A stretch of 64,000 bases of DNA, taken from contig JAOUOP010000042.1 in the NCBI GenBank assembly GCA_029880325.1, positions 1-64,000 of the forward strand, written 5' to 3'. Position numbers and translations under genes: made by a program. This DNA comes from Myxococcales bacterium. GTDB taxonomy: Bacteria > Myxococcota_A > Polyangia > Polyangiales > JAFGIB01. Below are positions 27,019 to 36,205 of this stretch, in pieces; positions within the stretch are counted from its first letter, which is position 1; each line of letters begins with the position of its first letter. The notes below the pieces were generated by a model. It had not been told where the DNA came from and made no database searches. It was given only the letters and a program-made list of their open reading frames with translations.

Positions 27019-30000
27019 TCACTTCGCTGGCGTCACCACGATGCGTCCCACGCGGGTGCGGGGTCCCTCTAACTTGAAGTCAAAGTTTTGCTCGACTCCG
27101 AAGATGCGCGCCAGAATTTTGCCCTCGATGGCGTCGAGGGCTCCGGCCTCGGGGGCGATGCCGTCGGCGCGGCCGATCTCGACGGTGTAGGTGCCCGGCG
27201 CGGCGCGGCGCAGGGAGAGGGTCTCGACGCCCGGTTCGTAGGCGCCGCTACCGGTTACGTCGGCGCGTCCGCCCATCCATGAGATGCGCGTGCCCCGGTT
27301 GCTGATGAGCGACAGGTCGAGGTCGTGATCGCCACGCCAGCTGGCTTGCAAGACCAGTTCGGGTTCTTTTGCCTCGGCCTCGATGCGTTCAGCCGCGGCC
27401 TGCTCCACTTCCGGGCGTCGCGCTTCTGCGAGCGATGCGAGCAGACGCCCGGCCGCCTCGGCCTGACCGGTGGTGCGCAGGCAGCTCAGTGCCCGACCCT
27501 CGGCCTCCACCGTGGCCTCCAGCTCGGCCGAGCGCAGGTGGTGGGCGCAGCCGCGGTCGAGGGCGCCGGCGCGATCGAGGGCGCTGCCCAGGCGACGCTG
27601 CAGGGCGAGGTCTTCGGGCAAGAGGTCGATCACGCCGCCGAGAATGCGCAGGGCCAAGGCACGCTCGCCGCGGCGTCCCACGATGTCGGAAAGCAGTGCC
27701 AGGGCTTCGGGGTCGCGGTCGTCAAGGGCGAGCCAGGCTTCGACCGCGTCGTGGGCGCGCTCGAGGTTGCCCAGGCGCGAGAGCGTGCGCACGACGGCGC
27801 TGTGGCGCGCGCGATCCCCGGGCGCGCCGCTGAGCTCGCGAACCGCGTCATCCACCGCCCGGCGCTCGGCGCCGCTGGCCGTGGTGGTGGGCTCGAAGGC
27901 CACCAGACGCACCGGCCCCTTGACCGGTGCCGCACCCGGCAGCGCCAGGGGCTTGCGCGAGGGCGGACCATCACCGGCGGCGGCCGCCTCCGCTTCGGCC
28001 TGCTCGTAGCGCGAAAGGCCCGCAGCCGCGTCGTCGAGGGGGCGTTCGTCACCCTGGAAGGGCGACCGTCGCTGATCCACCCTCGACCCCACAGCCAGGC
28101 GCGCAAGGGCACCGTCGAAGCGCGCCTCGACGTGGCGGCTGAGCACGCCGCTTGCGGTGGCCAGCTCGAGCGCCCGCGACTGCCACTCTTCCTCGGCTGC
28201 AGCTTCGAGCGCCTGCGAGCGGGCGTCGACCCAACTGGCGCGCAAGGTACTCGCCGCCGCCGCCGCCTCTGCCAGGGCATGGCGGTGCTCGACTTTCTTG
28301 CCCGCGCGCTCGCTTTGCACCAGCAGCTCGCCCTGCAGCGACTCGAGCTGGGCCAGCAGCAGCAGTGGCTGCCCCGCCGGCAGTCCGAGCACCGTGGCCG
28401 TGGCAAGGGGCGGCGGCTCCTGCGGCCAGCTGACGTCCAGCTGCGCCGATGGCGCCGTGCGCCAGGCCAGCAGCGCGTCGATGGCGGTCTCCTTGGCTCC
28501 GTGCGCCGTGGCGTGGTCGAAGGCGCTGCCGCCGCCGGCTCGACCCAGGGCCGCCAAAAGCGAGCGGCCGGAGCCGCCGGCCTGCCCATCGACGGCGATC
28601 GTGTCCAGGCGCGTGGCCCCGGCCGCCGACAGCTGCTGCACCCGGGCCGAGAGTTCCTCGATGCGCCCGCTGCCCAGGCTGGGGCGCCCGTCGCCGATGT
28701 AGAAGACGCGGCCGCGATGCTGCGGCAGGGCCTTGTTCGCCTGCTCCAGGCGCTCGCGGGCGCTCTCGAGGGCCAAGCCCAGGTCGGAAGCGCCGTGGGC
28801 GGCGCGCGCCTGCAGCCAGTTGACCACCTCCTCGGCCTGCTTGGACGAGGGCTCCCACGGCCCGTCGCCAAAGCCTTCGCACAGGCTGTCGCAGGCCAGG
28901 ACTTCCACGCGATCGCGCGTCTCAAACTCGGAGATGAGTGCGCGCACCAGGGCGAGGCTTCGGTCATGGGCCCGGCCGACCATGGAACGGCTGGTGTCGA
29001 CCACGAGCAGGTGCAGCAAAGGCGGCGACGCCTCGGGTAGCTCGATCAGCGGCTGGGGCCGCAGGGCAAGGGCGAGATAGCTCGGCACCGAGCCCTGCTC
29101 ACCCTTGCGTTTGCCTTTGCGGCCGGCCTCGTCACCCGCTTTGTCAGTCTCGATGCGCCCGACCACCGCGATGGACGCCGGCGGCGGCTCGCCGGCCGCG
29201 CCATGCTCGACTTCCACGATCAGATCTCCGTGGGCGGCGAAGTCCTTTTCACTCAGACGCAATGCGGCGCCTTCGCCCTTCTCGCCCTCGACCTGCTCGA
29301 GTTCATAACCATAAGTTTGAAGCCGCCCCGCTCCGAGGTCGGCTGCCCGCAGCTGCAACTCAAAGCGCCCCACACGGGCGTCGTCCGGGCCGGCATGGCC
29401 GAGCGCGTGGATGTGGCGGGCACCGTCCGGCGTCAGACGCAGCGGCTCGCTATAGCCGACGCGCACACGCACGCTGGCGCCAGCTGCGATCTCGGCGATG
29501 GACAGCTCGAGCACGCCCACAGGCCCGCTCGCGGCAGTGGCCGGGGCCGCCTCGACCTCGTGCGAGCGAGCGGCGACGCTCGCCCGCTGAAAGTCTTCAC
29601 CAAGGGCCAACTCGACGCGGTCGACGACGGCGCCCGACGGCACGCGCAGGCGGTAGTGCCCCGCACGCGCCTGGTCGCTCTGGTTTTCGAAACGCTCCTC
29701 GATGACCGTGCGTACGAAGAGTCGGCCGAGCTCCAACGTGGCGCGATGTTCGATCAGCAGTAGCGACTGGCTGCGCCCCCCGGCGCCCCCATCCCCCACG
29801 TCCCCATCCAGGCCCCCGTCGACGACAGTGGCCACGGGCGCGCGCAGCTCACCCAGGCCCCAGGCGGGTCCCTCCGCATCCACTGGCTCCGGCTCCAGAT
29901 CGGCCCAGCGCAGCAGGGCCCCGAGGCCGACCTCGACGCCCACGCTGGGCGCCTTGGCGCCGCCCAGGCGAGCGCGCTGCCCCACCGAAAGCTCATGACG

Positions 30001-30918
30001 GGCGCCGTCCTTGCTGCGTAGCACGGCCTGCCCACGCACCACATGCAGCAGGCTGGCGCCTTCGGCCACCCGCAGCATCAACTCGGCGTCGCTGAGCTCG
30101 AGCGTGCCGTGGATGAACGCGACGGTCAGCGGCGTCTTGGCAGCCTTGCCGCTGGACCGAGGCAGCGCGATCAAGGCCCTGCCGCGCTGTAGCTCGATGT
30201 GTCGCGGCCCGGCGTTCGACAACGTCAGCGAGCTGTCGCGATCGAGGGTCAGAAGGGTCTCGTCGGAAAGCGCAAGGTGGGCGCGCGTCAGGGCGTCGGT
30301 GCGCAGCGTGGAGGCCTCGGGGACCTGCCTGCCGCTGCTGCCCTCGGTCTTGGCACCACCGGCGGCTTCGATCGCAAGCCCGCTGCCGCCGCCGGCTTCG
30401 CCCGCAGCGGTGCCGCTGACGATTTTGCGAATGCGCGCGCTGAGACCGGCTGGCTTGGGTGGCACCTTCATCTTCACTTTAGGTGAAGTGCCCGAATCCT
30501 GCGCAGCGAACGGCAGCACGCCGAGGGAGTGCGCCGCGAAAGCGCCGATAGCGATGGCCAGCACGCCCATGAGCCACGGCAGCGCGCGGCGCCCGGCGCC
30601 CTGCCCTGCCTCGCGTCGTCCCTGCGGCCCCGCGGCGCCCTTGTTCCGACTCATCGTTCCTCCGGCTTTTGCTTTGGCTTTCGACGCGGGCCCCGCATCG
30701 CTTTCGCGCGGGGCGGCGAGGTCGTCGACAGGTTCGAAGTCATCGCCGGCCAGCGCCAACTCGGCGCATAGCATGGCCGCCTCGTCGCGCAGGTCGCGCA
30801 CCGCCTCGTTTTCGCGCAAAAGTTCGGCGTGGCGCGTGAGCACCGCCTCGTCGCCGTCGACGATGTCGACGATGTCATCGAGAAAAGCCACGCGCCTGGA
30901 CGGGTCGCCCGCGGCCAT
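27019..30918 (-). CDS. anti-sigma/FecR/VIT/vWA fusion protein with C-terminal DUF2135-like domain
   Basis: This 1299-residue protein starts at ATG 30918, one base after the stop of the sigma-factor gene (TGAGATG), so the pair is translationally coupled. A cytoplasmic segment (1-110, with LTRHAELLRENEAVRDL as in anti-sigma N-termini) precedes one membrane helix (about 112-137). A FecR-like domain follows (about 205-320, LQRGRALIALP, SVGQRARLGG). Next are a VIT-like domain (about 390-510), a vWA domain with MIDAS DTSRSM (about 640-790), a helical TPR-like region and a C-terminal DUF2135-like segment (DLDLSLISNRGTRISWMGG, then PGTYTVEIG). It probably holds the sigma factor at the membrane and releases it in response to a periplasmic protein signal. 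This is inference from architecture. Confidence 0.75.
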   Translation of the reverse strand: MAAGDPSRRVAFLDDIVDIVDGDEAVLTRHAELLRENEAVRDLRDEAAMLCAELALAGDDFEPVDDLAAPRESDAGPASKAKAKAGGTMSRNKGAAGPQGRREAGQGAGRRALPWLMGVLAIAIGAFAAHSLGVLPFAAQDSGTSPKVKMKVPPKPAGLSARIRKIVSGTAAGEAGGGSGLAIEAAGGAKTEGSSGRQVPEASTLRTDALTRAHLALSDETLLTLDRDSSLTLSNAGPRHIELQRGRALIALPRSSGKAAKTPLTVAFIHGTLELSDAELMLRVAEGASLLHVVRGQAVLRSKDGARHELSVGQRARLGGAKAPSVGVEVGLGALLRWADLEPEPVDAEGPAWGLGELRAPVATVVDGGLDGDVGDGGAGGRSQSLLLIEHRATLELGRLFVRTVIEERFENQSDQARAGHYRLRVPSGAVVDRVELALGEDFQRASVAARSHEVEAAPATAASGPVGVLELSIAEIAAGASVRVRVGYSEPLRLTPDGARHIHALGHAGPDDARVGRFELQLRAADLGAGRLQTYGYELEQVEGEKGEGAALRLSEKDFAAHGDLIVEVEHGAAGEPPPASIAVVGRIETDKAGDEAGRKGKRKGEQGSVPSYLALALRPQPLIELPEASPPLLHLLVVDTSRSMVGRAHDRSLALVRALISEFETRDRVEVLACDSLCEGFGDGPWEPSSKQAEEVVNWLQARAAHGASDLGLALESARERLEQANKALPQHRGRVFYIGDGRPSLGSGRIEELSARVQQLSAAGATRLDTIAVDGQAGGSGRSLLAALGRAGGGSAFDHATAHGAKETAIDALLAWRTAPSAQLDVSWPQEPPPLATATVLGLPAGQPLLLLAQLESLQGELLVQSERAGKKVEHRHALAEAAAAASTLRASWVDARSQALEAAAEEEWQSRALELATASGVLSRHVEARFDGALARLAVGSRVDQRRSPFQGDERPLDDAAAGLSRYEQAEAEAAAAGDGPPSRKPLALPGAAPVKGPVRLVAFEPTTTASGAERRAVDDAVRELSGAPGDRARHSAVVRTLSRLGNLERAHDAVEAWLALDDRDPEALALLSDIVGRRGERALALRILGGVIDLLPEDLALQRRLGSALDRAGALDRGCAHHLRSAELEATVEAEGRALSCLRTTGQAEAAGRLLASLAEARRPEVEQAAAERIEAEAKEPELVLQASWRGDHDLDLSLISNRGTRISWMGGRADVTGSGAYEPGVETLSLRRAAPGTYTVEIGRADGIAPEAGALDAIEGKILARIFGVEQNFDFKLEGPRTRVGRIVVTPAK

Positions 30919-30919
30919 C

Positions 30920-31498
30920 TCAAGTCCCGACCCCGGCTTCGGCGCCCTCTCCACGGAGCGCTTGACGCAGGCCCAGGATGCCGCGTCCGATGCGCTTTTT
31001 TGCCTCTCGTACCGAGCAATCGCACAGCGACGCCACCACCTCGTATTCGAGCCCGGCCACGTGGCGCAGCAGCGCGGCCTGTCGCTGCGTTTGCGGAATC
31101 TGCCGAAGCGCGGCGCGCGTGCGCCGGGCCCGGTCGCGCACGCGTGCGGCGGATCTGGACAGGCGCCGATCGTCGGGGCGTTCGATGGCGTAGGCGGCGT
31201 CTTCGGCTGCCGCGTCACGCTGGCTCGTCACTCCATCACATGCCTCGATGGCTGCCTCGAAGAGGGCCGCTTCCAGCCCCTGGGCGTCGAGCTCCGGCAA
31301 ACGCTCGGCCATGGCCGCAATGGCCGTTCGCCAAGCGCGCTCGGCGTCGGCCTGGGTGCCGAGCATGGCCATGCAAAAACGTCCCAAGTGCAGGCCGAAG
31401 ACGGCAGCGGTGCGCTCGCGGGCGCCGTCACGGTCACCCTGCTTGAGCAGTCCGATGATCGCATCGGCCGCCTGCGCTCGCTCAAGCTTCGAGACCAT
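30920..31498 (-). CDS. ECF-like RNA polymerase sigma factor
   Basis: This 192-residue protein has the two-domain layout of sigma-70 family ECF factors. An N-terminal region-2-like segment (RFCMAMLGTQADAERAWRTA) is followed by a region-4 helix-turn-helix (QIPQTQRQAALLRHVAGLEYEVVA, then CSVREAKKRIGRGILGLRQAL). The recognition-helix spacing is normal. Its ATG 31498 has GAGGAG five bases upstream. The next gene, a membrane FecR/vWA protein, starts one base after its stop and is the likely anti-sigma partner. Region 2 is weakly conserved, so it may be a divergent family member. Target promoters are unknown. Confidence 0.75.
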   Translation of the reverse strand: MVSKLERAQAADAIIGLLKQGDRDGARERTAAVFGLHLGRFCMAMLGTQADAERAWRTAIAAMAERLPELDAQGLEAALFEAAIEACDGVTSQRDAAAEDAAYAIERPDDRRLSRSAARVRDRARRTRAALRQIPQTQRQAALLRHVAGLEYEVVASLCDCSVREAKKRIGRGILGLRQALRGEGAEAGVGT

Positions 31499-31717
31499 GG
31501 GGTCTCCTCAACGGGTCGCCGACCGCGGGCAAGCGACGGAAGCGAAGGACTCGCATTATCGCGATGATCGCACGCCACGCCTGCCGCAAAAAGACCCCGC
31601 GATCTTGGTTGGAGGTGCATGTGGCGGCATGTGGGCAAGTCAGCTTCCTGTCACGGTGCTGGCGCCGCCTGCCTGGAAGCATGAGAATCGAGCGGGTCGG
31701 CGCGGGATGCGGTCACC

Positions 31718-32446
31718 ATGAAGCGCGTATTTGGGCTGCTGGTTTTGGGCGCACTGCTGGTTTGGCTGATGGCCACGCTGGATGTGGGTCGCAGGCGCTC
31801 GGGTGGCAAAAGCGGCGACGGCGATGGCGGCGAAGGGGAGCTCGCAGCCACCGAGTCCGGGCCCGCAGCGGTGCCGCGCCCGGGGCGCTCGGGCGCAGCT
31901 GAAACCAGCGCAAGCACCCGACCGGCGCCGGGCACCGTGGGCCGCGGCGAACTGGACCCGAGGCCCATGCAGCGGCCCGGCAAGAGGTCGACGTCGATTG
32001 GCGACGAGCGCGGTGACCGGCAGCTGCCCAGCCCCCTGGCAGGCTCCAAGGAAGAGCGCGAACCACCGCCGCCCGAGGGCCCGCCGGCCACGGGCGAACT
32101 CGGCGAGGGGGCCCGCTCCGAGCACTTCATCGAAAGCGAGACGCTCTACGCCAGCGAACCGCGCGACAAGGCCTTTGCCCACGAGCCCGAGCGCAAACTG
32201 CGCCAGGCCCTGATCGAAGACGGCCTGGGCCCCGCCATCATCGTGCTCAACTGCCGCAGCAGCATCTGCCGCCTGATGCTCGAGCTGCAAGGACAAGAGC
32301 CCCTCGAGCGGGTGCTCGGGGTGCCGGGGCTCGCACAGCTCACGGGCATCCAAAAGGACGACCCCTACTCCTATCGCGAAGGCTACTTCGTGGTGTACTT
32401 CCGTCCCGAAAGCGAAACCCCAGAGTCCGGGTCCGTCTCAAAGTAA
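31718..32446 (+). CDS. membrane-anchored hypothetical protein
   Basis: This 242-residue protein begins with a single uncleaved membrane helix (MKRVFGLLVLGALLVWLMAT). A proline/glycine/charged linker runs to about residue 130, and a compact C-terminal domain (about 135-240) contains two cysteines in LNCRSSICRLML, likely a disulfide, and ends SYREGYFVVYFRPE. This NCRSSxCR segment recurs in uncharacterised proteins of myxobacteria as I remember them; no function is known to me. Peptide deformylase starts 24 bases downstream in the same direction. Confidence 0.6.
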   Translation: MKRVFGLLVLGALLVWLMATLDVGRRRSGGKSGDGDGGEGELAATESGPAAVPRPGRSGAAETSASTRPAPGTVGRGELDPRPMQRPGKRSTSIGDERGDRQLPSPLAGSKEEREPPPPEGPPATGELGEGARSEHFIESETLYASEPRDKAFAHEPERKLRQALIEDGLGPAIIVLNCRSSICRLMLELQGQEPLERVLGVPGLAQLTGIQKDDPYSYREGYFVVYFRPESETPESGSVSK

Positions 32447-32470
32447 AGCGTTCGCCCTGCCGAGGAAACC

Positions 32471-33025
32471 ATGGCCATTCGCAAAGTCGCCCGCCTGGGC
32501 CACCCCATCCTGCGCGCACCCACGCGCGATCTGAGCGTCGACGAGATCCGCTCCGAACCCATCCGGCGCCTGGTCAACGACATGATCGAGACGATGCACG
32601 AGTACGGCGGCGTCGGCCTGGCCGCACCCCAGGTGCACGAGAGCCTGAGGCTGGCGGTGATCGAGATGCCGGCCATGGATCAGCGCTACCCGGAAGGCGA
32701 GGGTGGCACCGAGGCTTTCGAACAGTCGCTGCAAATCCTCTTCAACGCGCGGGTGGAAGTGCTCGACGAAAAGCCATTTGGTTTCTGGGAGGGTTGCCTC
32801 TCGGTGCCGGGCCTACGCGGCTACGTGGAACGACCGCGCAAGGTGCGCCTCCGCTACGTCGACGGCCATGGCCAAGAGCGCATGGTCGTCGCCGAGGACT
32901 TCACGGCCACCGTGATCCAACACGAACTCGACCACCTCGACGCAAGCCTCTTCGTCGACAAGATCGCCGCCCCCGAGCGCTTCGCCTTCTTCGAGGAATA
33001 CCAGCGCTACCATATCGCCGATTGA
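32471..33025 (+). CDS. def: peptide deformylase
   Basis: This 184-residue metalloenzyme removes the formyl group from the initiator methionine of new proteins. All three family motifs are present: GVGLAAPQV, EGCLSVPG (Cys metal ligand) and QHELDHLDA (two His ligands and the catalytic Glu). ATG 32471 has GAGGAAACC just upstream. An insertion of about 15 residues between motifs I and II (MPAMDQRYPEGEGGTEAFEQ) is somewhat longer than in E. coli Def. The gene's end lies 16 bases from the convergent Ntn hydrolase gene. Confidence 0.95.
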   Translation: MAIRKVARLGHPILRAPTRDLSVDEIRSEPIRRLVNDMIETMHEYGGVGLAAPQVHESLRLAVIEMPAMDQRYPEGEGGTEAFEQSLQILFNARVEVLDEKPFGFWEGCLSVPGLRGYVERPRKVRLRYVDGHGQERMVVAEDFTATVIQHELDHLDASLFVDKIAAPERFAFFEEYQRYHIAD

Positions 33026-33041
33026 CGCGCGCCCGTAGAAC

Positions 33042-33626
33042 TCAGCGGCCGCGGCCTTTGCGTTCGCTCAGGGAGTGGGCCACGGTGATGCCGCCGCAGT
33101 AGATGTCGAGATCCTTGGCCGCATCCACGCCGCTGTGGGCGACCTTCATCGCATCGACGCCCTTGCGGTAGACCGCATGCATGGCGCCCAGGGCGTAGCC
33201 CGCACCCGATCCGATGGCGTAGTACTGCTCGAAGGGCGTCACGCTCATGTCGCAAGCGACGGCGTAGATGCCGCTGGAATTGATGAGCAGAAAGGAAGCA
33301 TCGAGATCGGCGAAGGGGGACTCGTCGTCGTGGCGCTGGTCGTTGACGAAGGAGTAACGCTCGTGAAGGTCCTTCCAGAAGGTGCGGAAGAACGCAAAGA
33401 TGCGCTGTTGACTGGTCAGCCGTGGTTGCTTCGGACCGGCCAGGTAGTCGTCGAGAATATTGCTGTAGATACCCCAGCCGGTGGTTGCGATGTAGGCGCT
33501 CCCTACCTTGCGAATCTTCACGTCCTTGAGGTTCGCTTCGGGAACCGCACCCGAACCGAAGGTTCGTTTGGAATCGGCAGCGATGACGATTTGACCCTGA
33601 CTGCGCACGGCGACGGCGATTGACAT
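33042..33626 (-). CDS. proteasome/HslV-like Ntn hydrolase with predicted Ser1 nucleophile
   Basis: This 194-residue protein begins MSIAVAVRSQGQIVIAADSK, the first strands of a proteasome beta-type subunit. After Met removal the N-terminal residue is Ser1, and Asp17 (in AADSK) and Lys33 fall at the positions of the proteasome catalytic Asp17 and Lys33, so a Ser replaces the usual Thr1. Later IGSGAGYALGAMHAVYRKG matches the conserved GSG-Y-ALGA segment of HslV and proteasome subunits. No propeptide and no HslU-type ATPase gene are nearby. It may assemble into a ring and act as a peptidase, but partner and substrate are unknown. A non-peptidase Ntn hydrolase is possible. Confidence 0.72.
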   Translation of the reverse strand: MSIAVAVRSQGQIVIAADSKRTFGSGAVPEANLKDVKIRKVGSAYIATTGWGIYSNILDDYLAGPKQPRLTSQQRIFAFFRTFWKDLHERYSFVNDQRHDDESPFADLDASFLLINSSGIYAVACDMSVTPFEQYYAIGSGAGYALGAMHAVYRKGVDAMKVAHSGVDAAKDLDIYCGGITVAHSLSERKGRGR

Positions 33627-33876
33627 GGCGGAGACCTACCTGACTTGCCGGTGTTGAATACGACCCGATGGCAGGCAGCGACAATGGCGCCTGGGGTCGG
33701 GTCGCAGGGGTGTAACACAGCTTCCGGGCGGCACACCATGCTGAGGACCCGCGCAGCAATAAGGGCAGGCAGCGGCGGGCACAGGTTCCATTTCTGCGTG
33801 AGCCGTGCGGTGAAGGCGTTCATCCGGCGCCGACCTCGCCCCATGGCGGCGCCTTGGCTACACTCATGCAATAACC

Positions 33877-35100
33877 ATGGTCGACCCTACAAGCATACCC
33901 ATCAGTACCGGCATCGTGCTTTCCGGCGGCGGCGCCCGCGGCGCCTACGAAGCGGGGGTGGTGCAAGGCTTGATGGAGGTATTGCAGCCCTCCGTGCGCC
34001 CCTTCGATGTGCTCTGCGGTACGTCGGTGGGCGCCCTCAATGCCACCTATCTAGCGGCCCACGCGCACCTGCCCGACATGGGCGCTTCGGGCCTGGTGGA
34101 ACATTGGCGTGAACTCGACGTGGCAACCCACCTGCGCCTGGATCTGCGCGGACTTCTCGGCTGGAAGCGGGATTGGGGCGGCCACGAGAAAGAACAACTG
34201 CCCAAACTCGTGGGTCGTTCGCTGCTCGATGCCCGCGCGCTGGAAACCATCGTGCGCGACTACGTGCCGTGGGAGCAGTTGCACGACAACATCGACAGCG
34301 GCCGCGTGCGTTCGGTGGTGGTTTCGGCGCTGCACATCGCCAGCGGCCGCACGACCATCTTCGCCGAGCTGGCCAAGGGCACCAGCTTCACCGCCTCACG
34401 CGACCCGCGACGCATGCCGCGACTGACGCGCCTGGAAGCCGATCACGTGCTGGCCTCGGCGGCGATTCCCCTGCTCTTTCCGGCCCGACGCGTGGGCAAT
34501 GACTTCTATTGCGACGGCGGCGTGCGATTCAATACGCCAATCGCCCCGGCGATTCGCTGCGGTGCGCAGCGCCTGGTGGTGGTCTCGTTGCTCAGCCAGG
34601 AAAACGGTTCTGGTCCGCAGGCTCCGGTGGGTGACCGCATCCACGCCTACAACAGCCCGGTCTTCTTGATCGGCAAGGTGCTCAACGCGCTCCTGCTCGA
34701 TCCCCTGCACTACGACTTGCAGGTGCTCGATCGCTTCAACCGCATGATCAGCGCCCTGCAAACCGCGCTGCCACCCGACGAGCTCGAAGCGGTGCAGCGC
34801 GTGATCCGCGAGTCCCGTGGGCTGCCCTACCGGCGCATCGAAACCCTGGTCTTTCGCCCCTCGCGCGACGTCGGTCACATGGCCCGCGAGCGTGCCAACG
34901 AGCTGCAAGCCTCGCGCTTTTCCTCGTGGCTGCTGGCGCGCACGGCCACCCTGGGCTCGCTGTGGGAGTCGGACATGGTCTCCTTCATCCTCTTCGATTC
35001 CCACTTTGCCGAGCAGCTGATCGAGCTGGGACGCAACGACGCCCTGGCTCGCGCCGACGAGATCCACGCCTTCTTCGAGCGCCCGATCGCGACGACTTGA
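33877..35100 (+). CDS. patatin-like phospholipase
   Basis: This 407-residue protein has the patatin Ser-Asp dyad. The oxyanion loop SGGGARG (residues 16-22), the nucleophile elbow GTSVG with Ser50, and DGG with Asp213 are all present and correctly ordered. Patatins hydrolyse acyl esters of phospholipids. There is no signal peptide; the first strand follows a short polar start, so it is probably cytoplasmic or peripheral. A C-terminal helical extension (about 270-407) is longer than the minimal domain. The start ATG 33877 is preceded by about 250 bases without a gene. Confidence 0.88.
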   Translation: MVDPTSIPISTGIVLSGGGARGAYEAGVVQGLMEVLQPSVRPFDVLCGTSVGALNATYLAAHAHLPDMGASGLVEHWRELDVATHLRLDLRGLLGWKRDWGGHEKEQLPKLVGRSLLDARALETIVRDYVPWEQLHDNIDSGRVRSVVVSALHIASGRTTIFAELAKGTSFTASRDPRRMPRLTRLEADHVLASAAIPLLFPARRVGNDFYCDGGVRFNTPIAPAIRCGAQRLVVVSLLSQENGSGPQAPVGDRIHAYNSPVFLIGKVLNALLLDPLHYDLQVLDRFNRMISALQTALPPDELEAVQRVIRESRGLPYRRIETLVFRPSRDVGHMARERANELQASRFSSWLLARTATLGSLWESDMVSFILFDSHFAEQLIELGRNDALARADEIHAFFERPIATT

Positions 35101-35120
35101 ATCGGCGCGCAAAGCGTTGC

Positions 35121-36128
35121 ATGCATCCGCCCGTGGGCGAAGGCACTTCCCAAACCACAGTCCTGATCACCGGCGCCAGCGGTTTCGTCGGCGGCTATCT
35201 GCGCAACGCCCTGCTCGACGACGGCCTCGACGTGGTGTCCCTGACGCGCGCCGGCTCCCCCGCGCCGATCCGCGGTCGCGCCCGCGCCGTCGACTACGCC
35301 GACCCCGAGAGCCTCGAGCGCGTGGTCGCCGAGGAACGCCCCGACGTCATCTACCACGTGGCCGGTGTGACCAAGGGCGTGACCCTGGAGGACTTCCGCC
35401 GCGGCAACGTGATGCCCACCGAAAACCTGCTGGCCGCGACCGAGCGCGCCCATCCGGGGCTGTCGCGCTTCGTGCACATCTCCTCGCTGACCGCCTACGG
35501 CCCCTCCGACCCGGACGCGCCGGTAGAAGAGCACCACGAACGGCGTCCGGTGGAGCACTACGGCCAGAGCAAGCTCGAGGCCGAGCTGGCTGTCGAAGCC
35601 GTCGGCGACCGCCTGCCCTGGACCATCATCCGACCGCCGGCGGTCTACGGCCCCGGCGACGTCGACAACTTCGAGCTTTTTCGCCTGGCCGAGCGGCGCT
35701 TGAACGTCTTCTACGGCAACCGCGACTCGATCTTTTCATCCATCCACGTCGACGACCTAGCCGCCGGTATCCGCAAGGCAGCCGCTTCCGAGCAGAGCAT
35801 CGGCCGCGGTTATTTCCTGTGCGACGGCAGGCCCACCACCTGGGGCGACTTCCAGGCCCGCATCCTCGAGGCCTGCGGCAAGCGCGCGCTGACGCTCTAC
35901 CTGCCCCAGCTGAGCCTCGACATCTCGGCCTTCTTCGGCGAGCTGATGACGCGGCTGGACGGCAAGCCCCGGCTCTTCAACCGCCAGAAGGCCACCATGG
36001 GCAAGCAAAGCGCCTGGACCTGCCGCAGCGAGCGCGCACGCAAGGACTTCGACTACGCGCCTCGCGTGCAGCTCGAGCAAGGCATCGCCGAAACCCTCGG
36101 TTGGTACCGCGAAAACGGCTGGCTGTAG
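35121..36128 (+). CDS. NAD-dependent epimerase/dehydratase (extended SDR)
   Basis: This 335-residue enzyme has the NAD-binding motif TGASGFVGGYL near its start, the catalytic Ser in VHISSLTAYGP, and the Tyr/Lys pair in HYGQSKLEAEL, as in extended short-chain dehydrogenases acting on nucleotide sugars, sterols or lipids. The C-terminal third contains FNRQKATMGKQSAWTCRSERARKDFDYAP, which I associate with 3-beta-hydroxysteroid/NAD-epimerase-like members. The substrate cannot be fixed. ATG 35121 lies 20 bases after the patatin stop, so co-transcription is likely. Confidence 0.8.
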   Translation: MHPPVGEGTSQTTVLITGASGFVGGYLRNALLDDGLDVVSLTRAGSPAPIRGRARAVDYADPESLERVVAEERPDVIYHVAGVTKGVTLEDFRRGNVMPTENLLAATERAHPGLSRFVHISSLTAYGPSDPDAPVEEHHERRPVEHYGQSKLEAELAVEAVGDRLPWTIIRPPAVYGPGDVDNFELFRLAERRLNVFYGNRDSIFSSIHVDDLAAGIRKAAASEQSIGRGYFLCDGRPTTWGDFQARILEACGKRALTLYLPQLSLDISAFFGELMTRLDGKPRLFNRQKATMGKQSAWTCRSERARKDFDYAPRVQLEQGIAETLGWYRENGWL

Positions 36129-36205
36129 ACGCCCACCCAGCGCCGCCCAATGCCACCGAAGCGCCTCTGAAGCGCCAGCTCCGGTGGCTGCGACGGGCGC
36201 TTGCC

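Noticed and set aside
27325..29040. Plus-strand frame of 571 codons opposite the FecR/VIT/vWA gene
   Set aside because: Gln/Arg/Gly-rich with no domain; the minus strand has recognised domains and coupling to the sigma gene.
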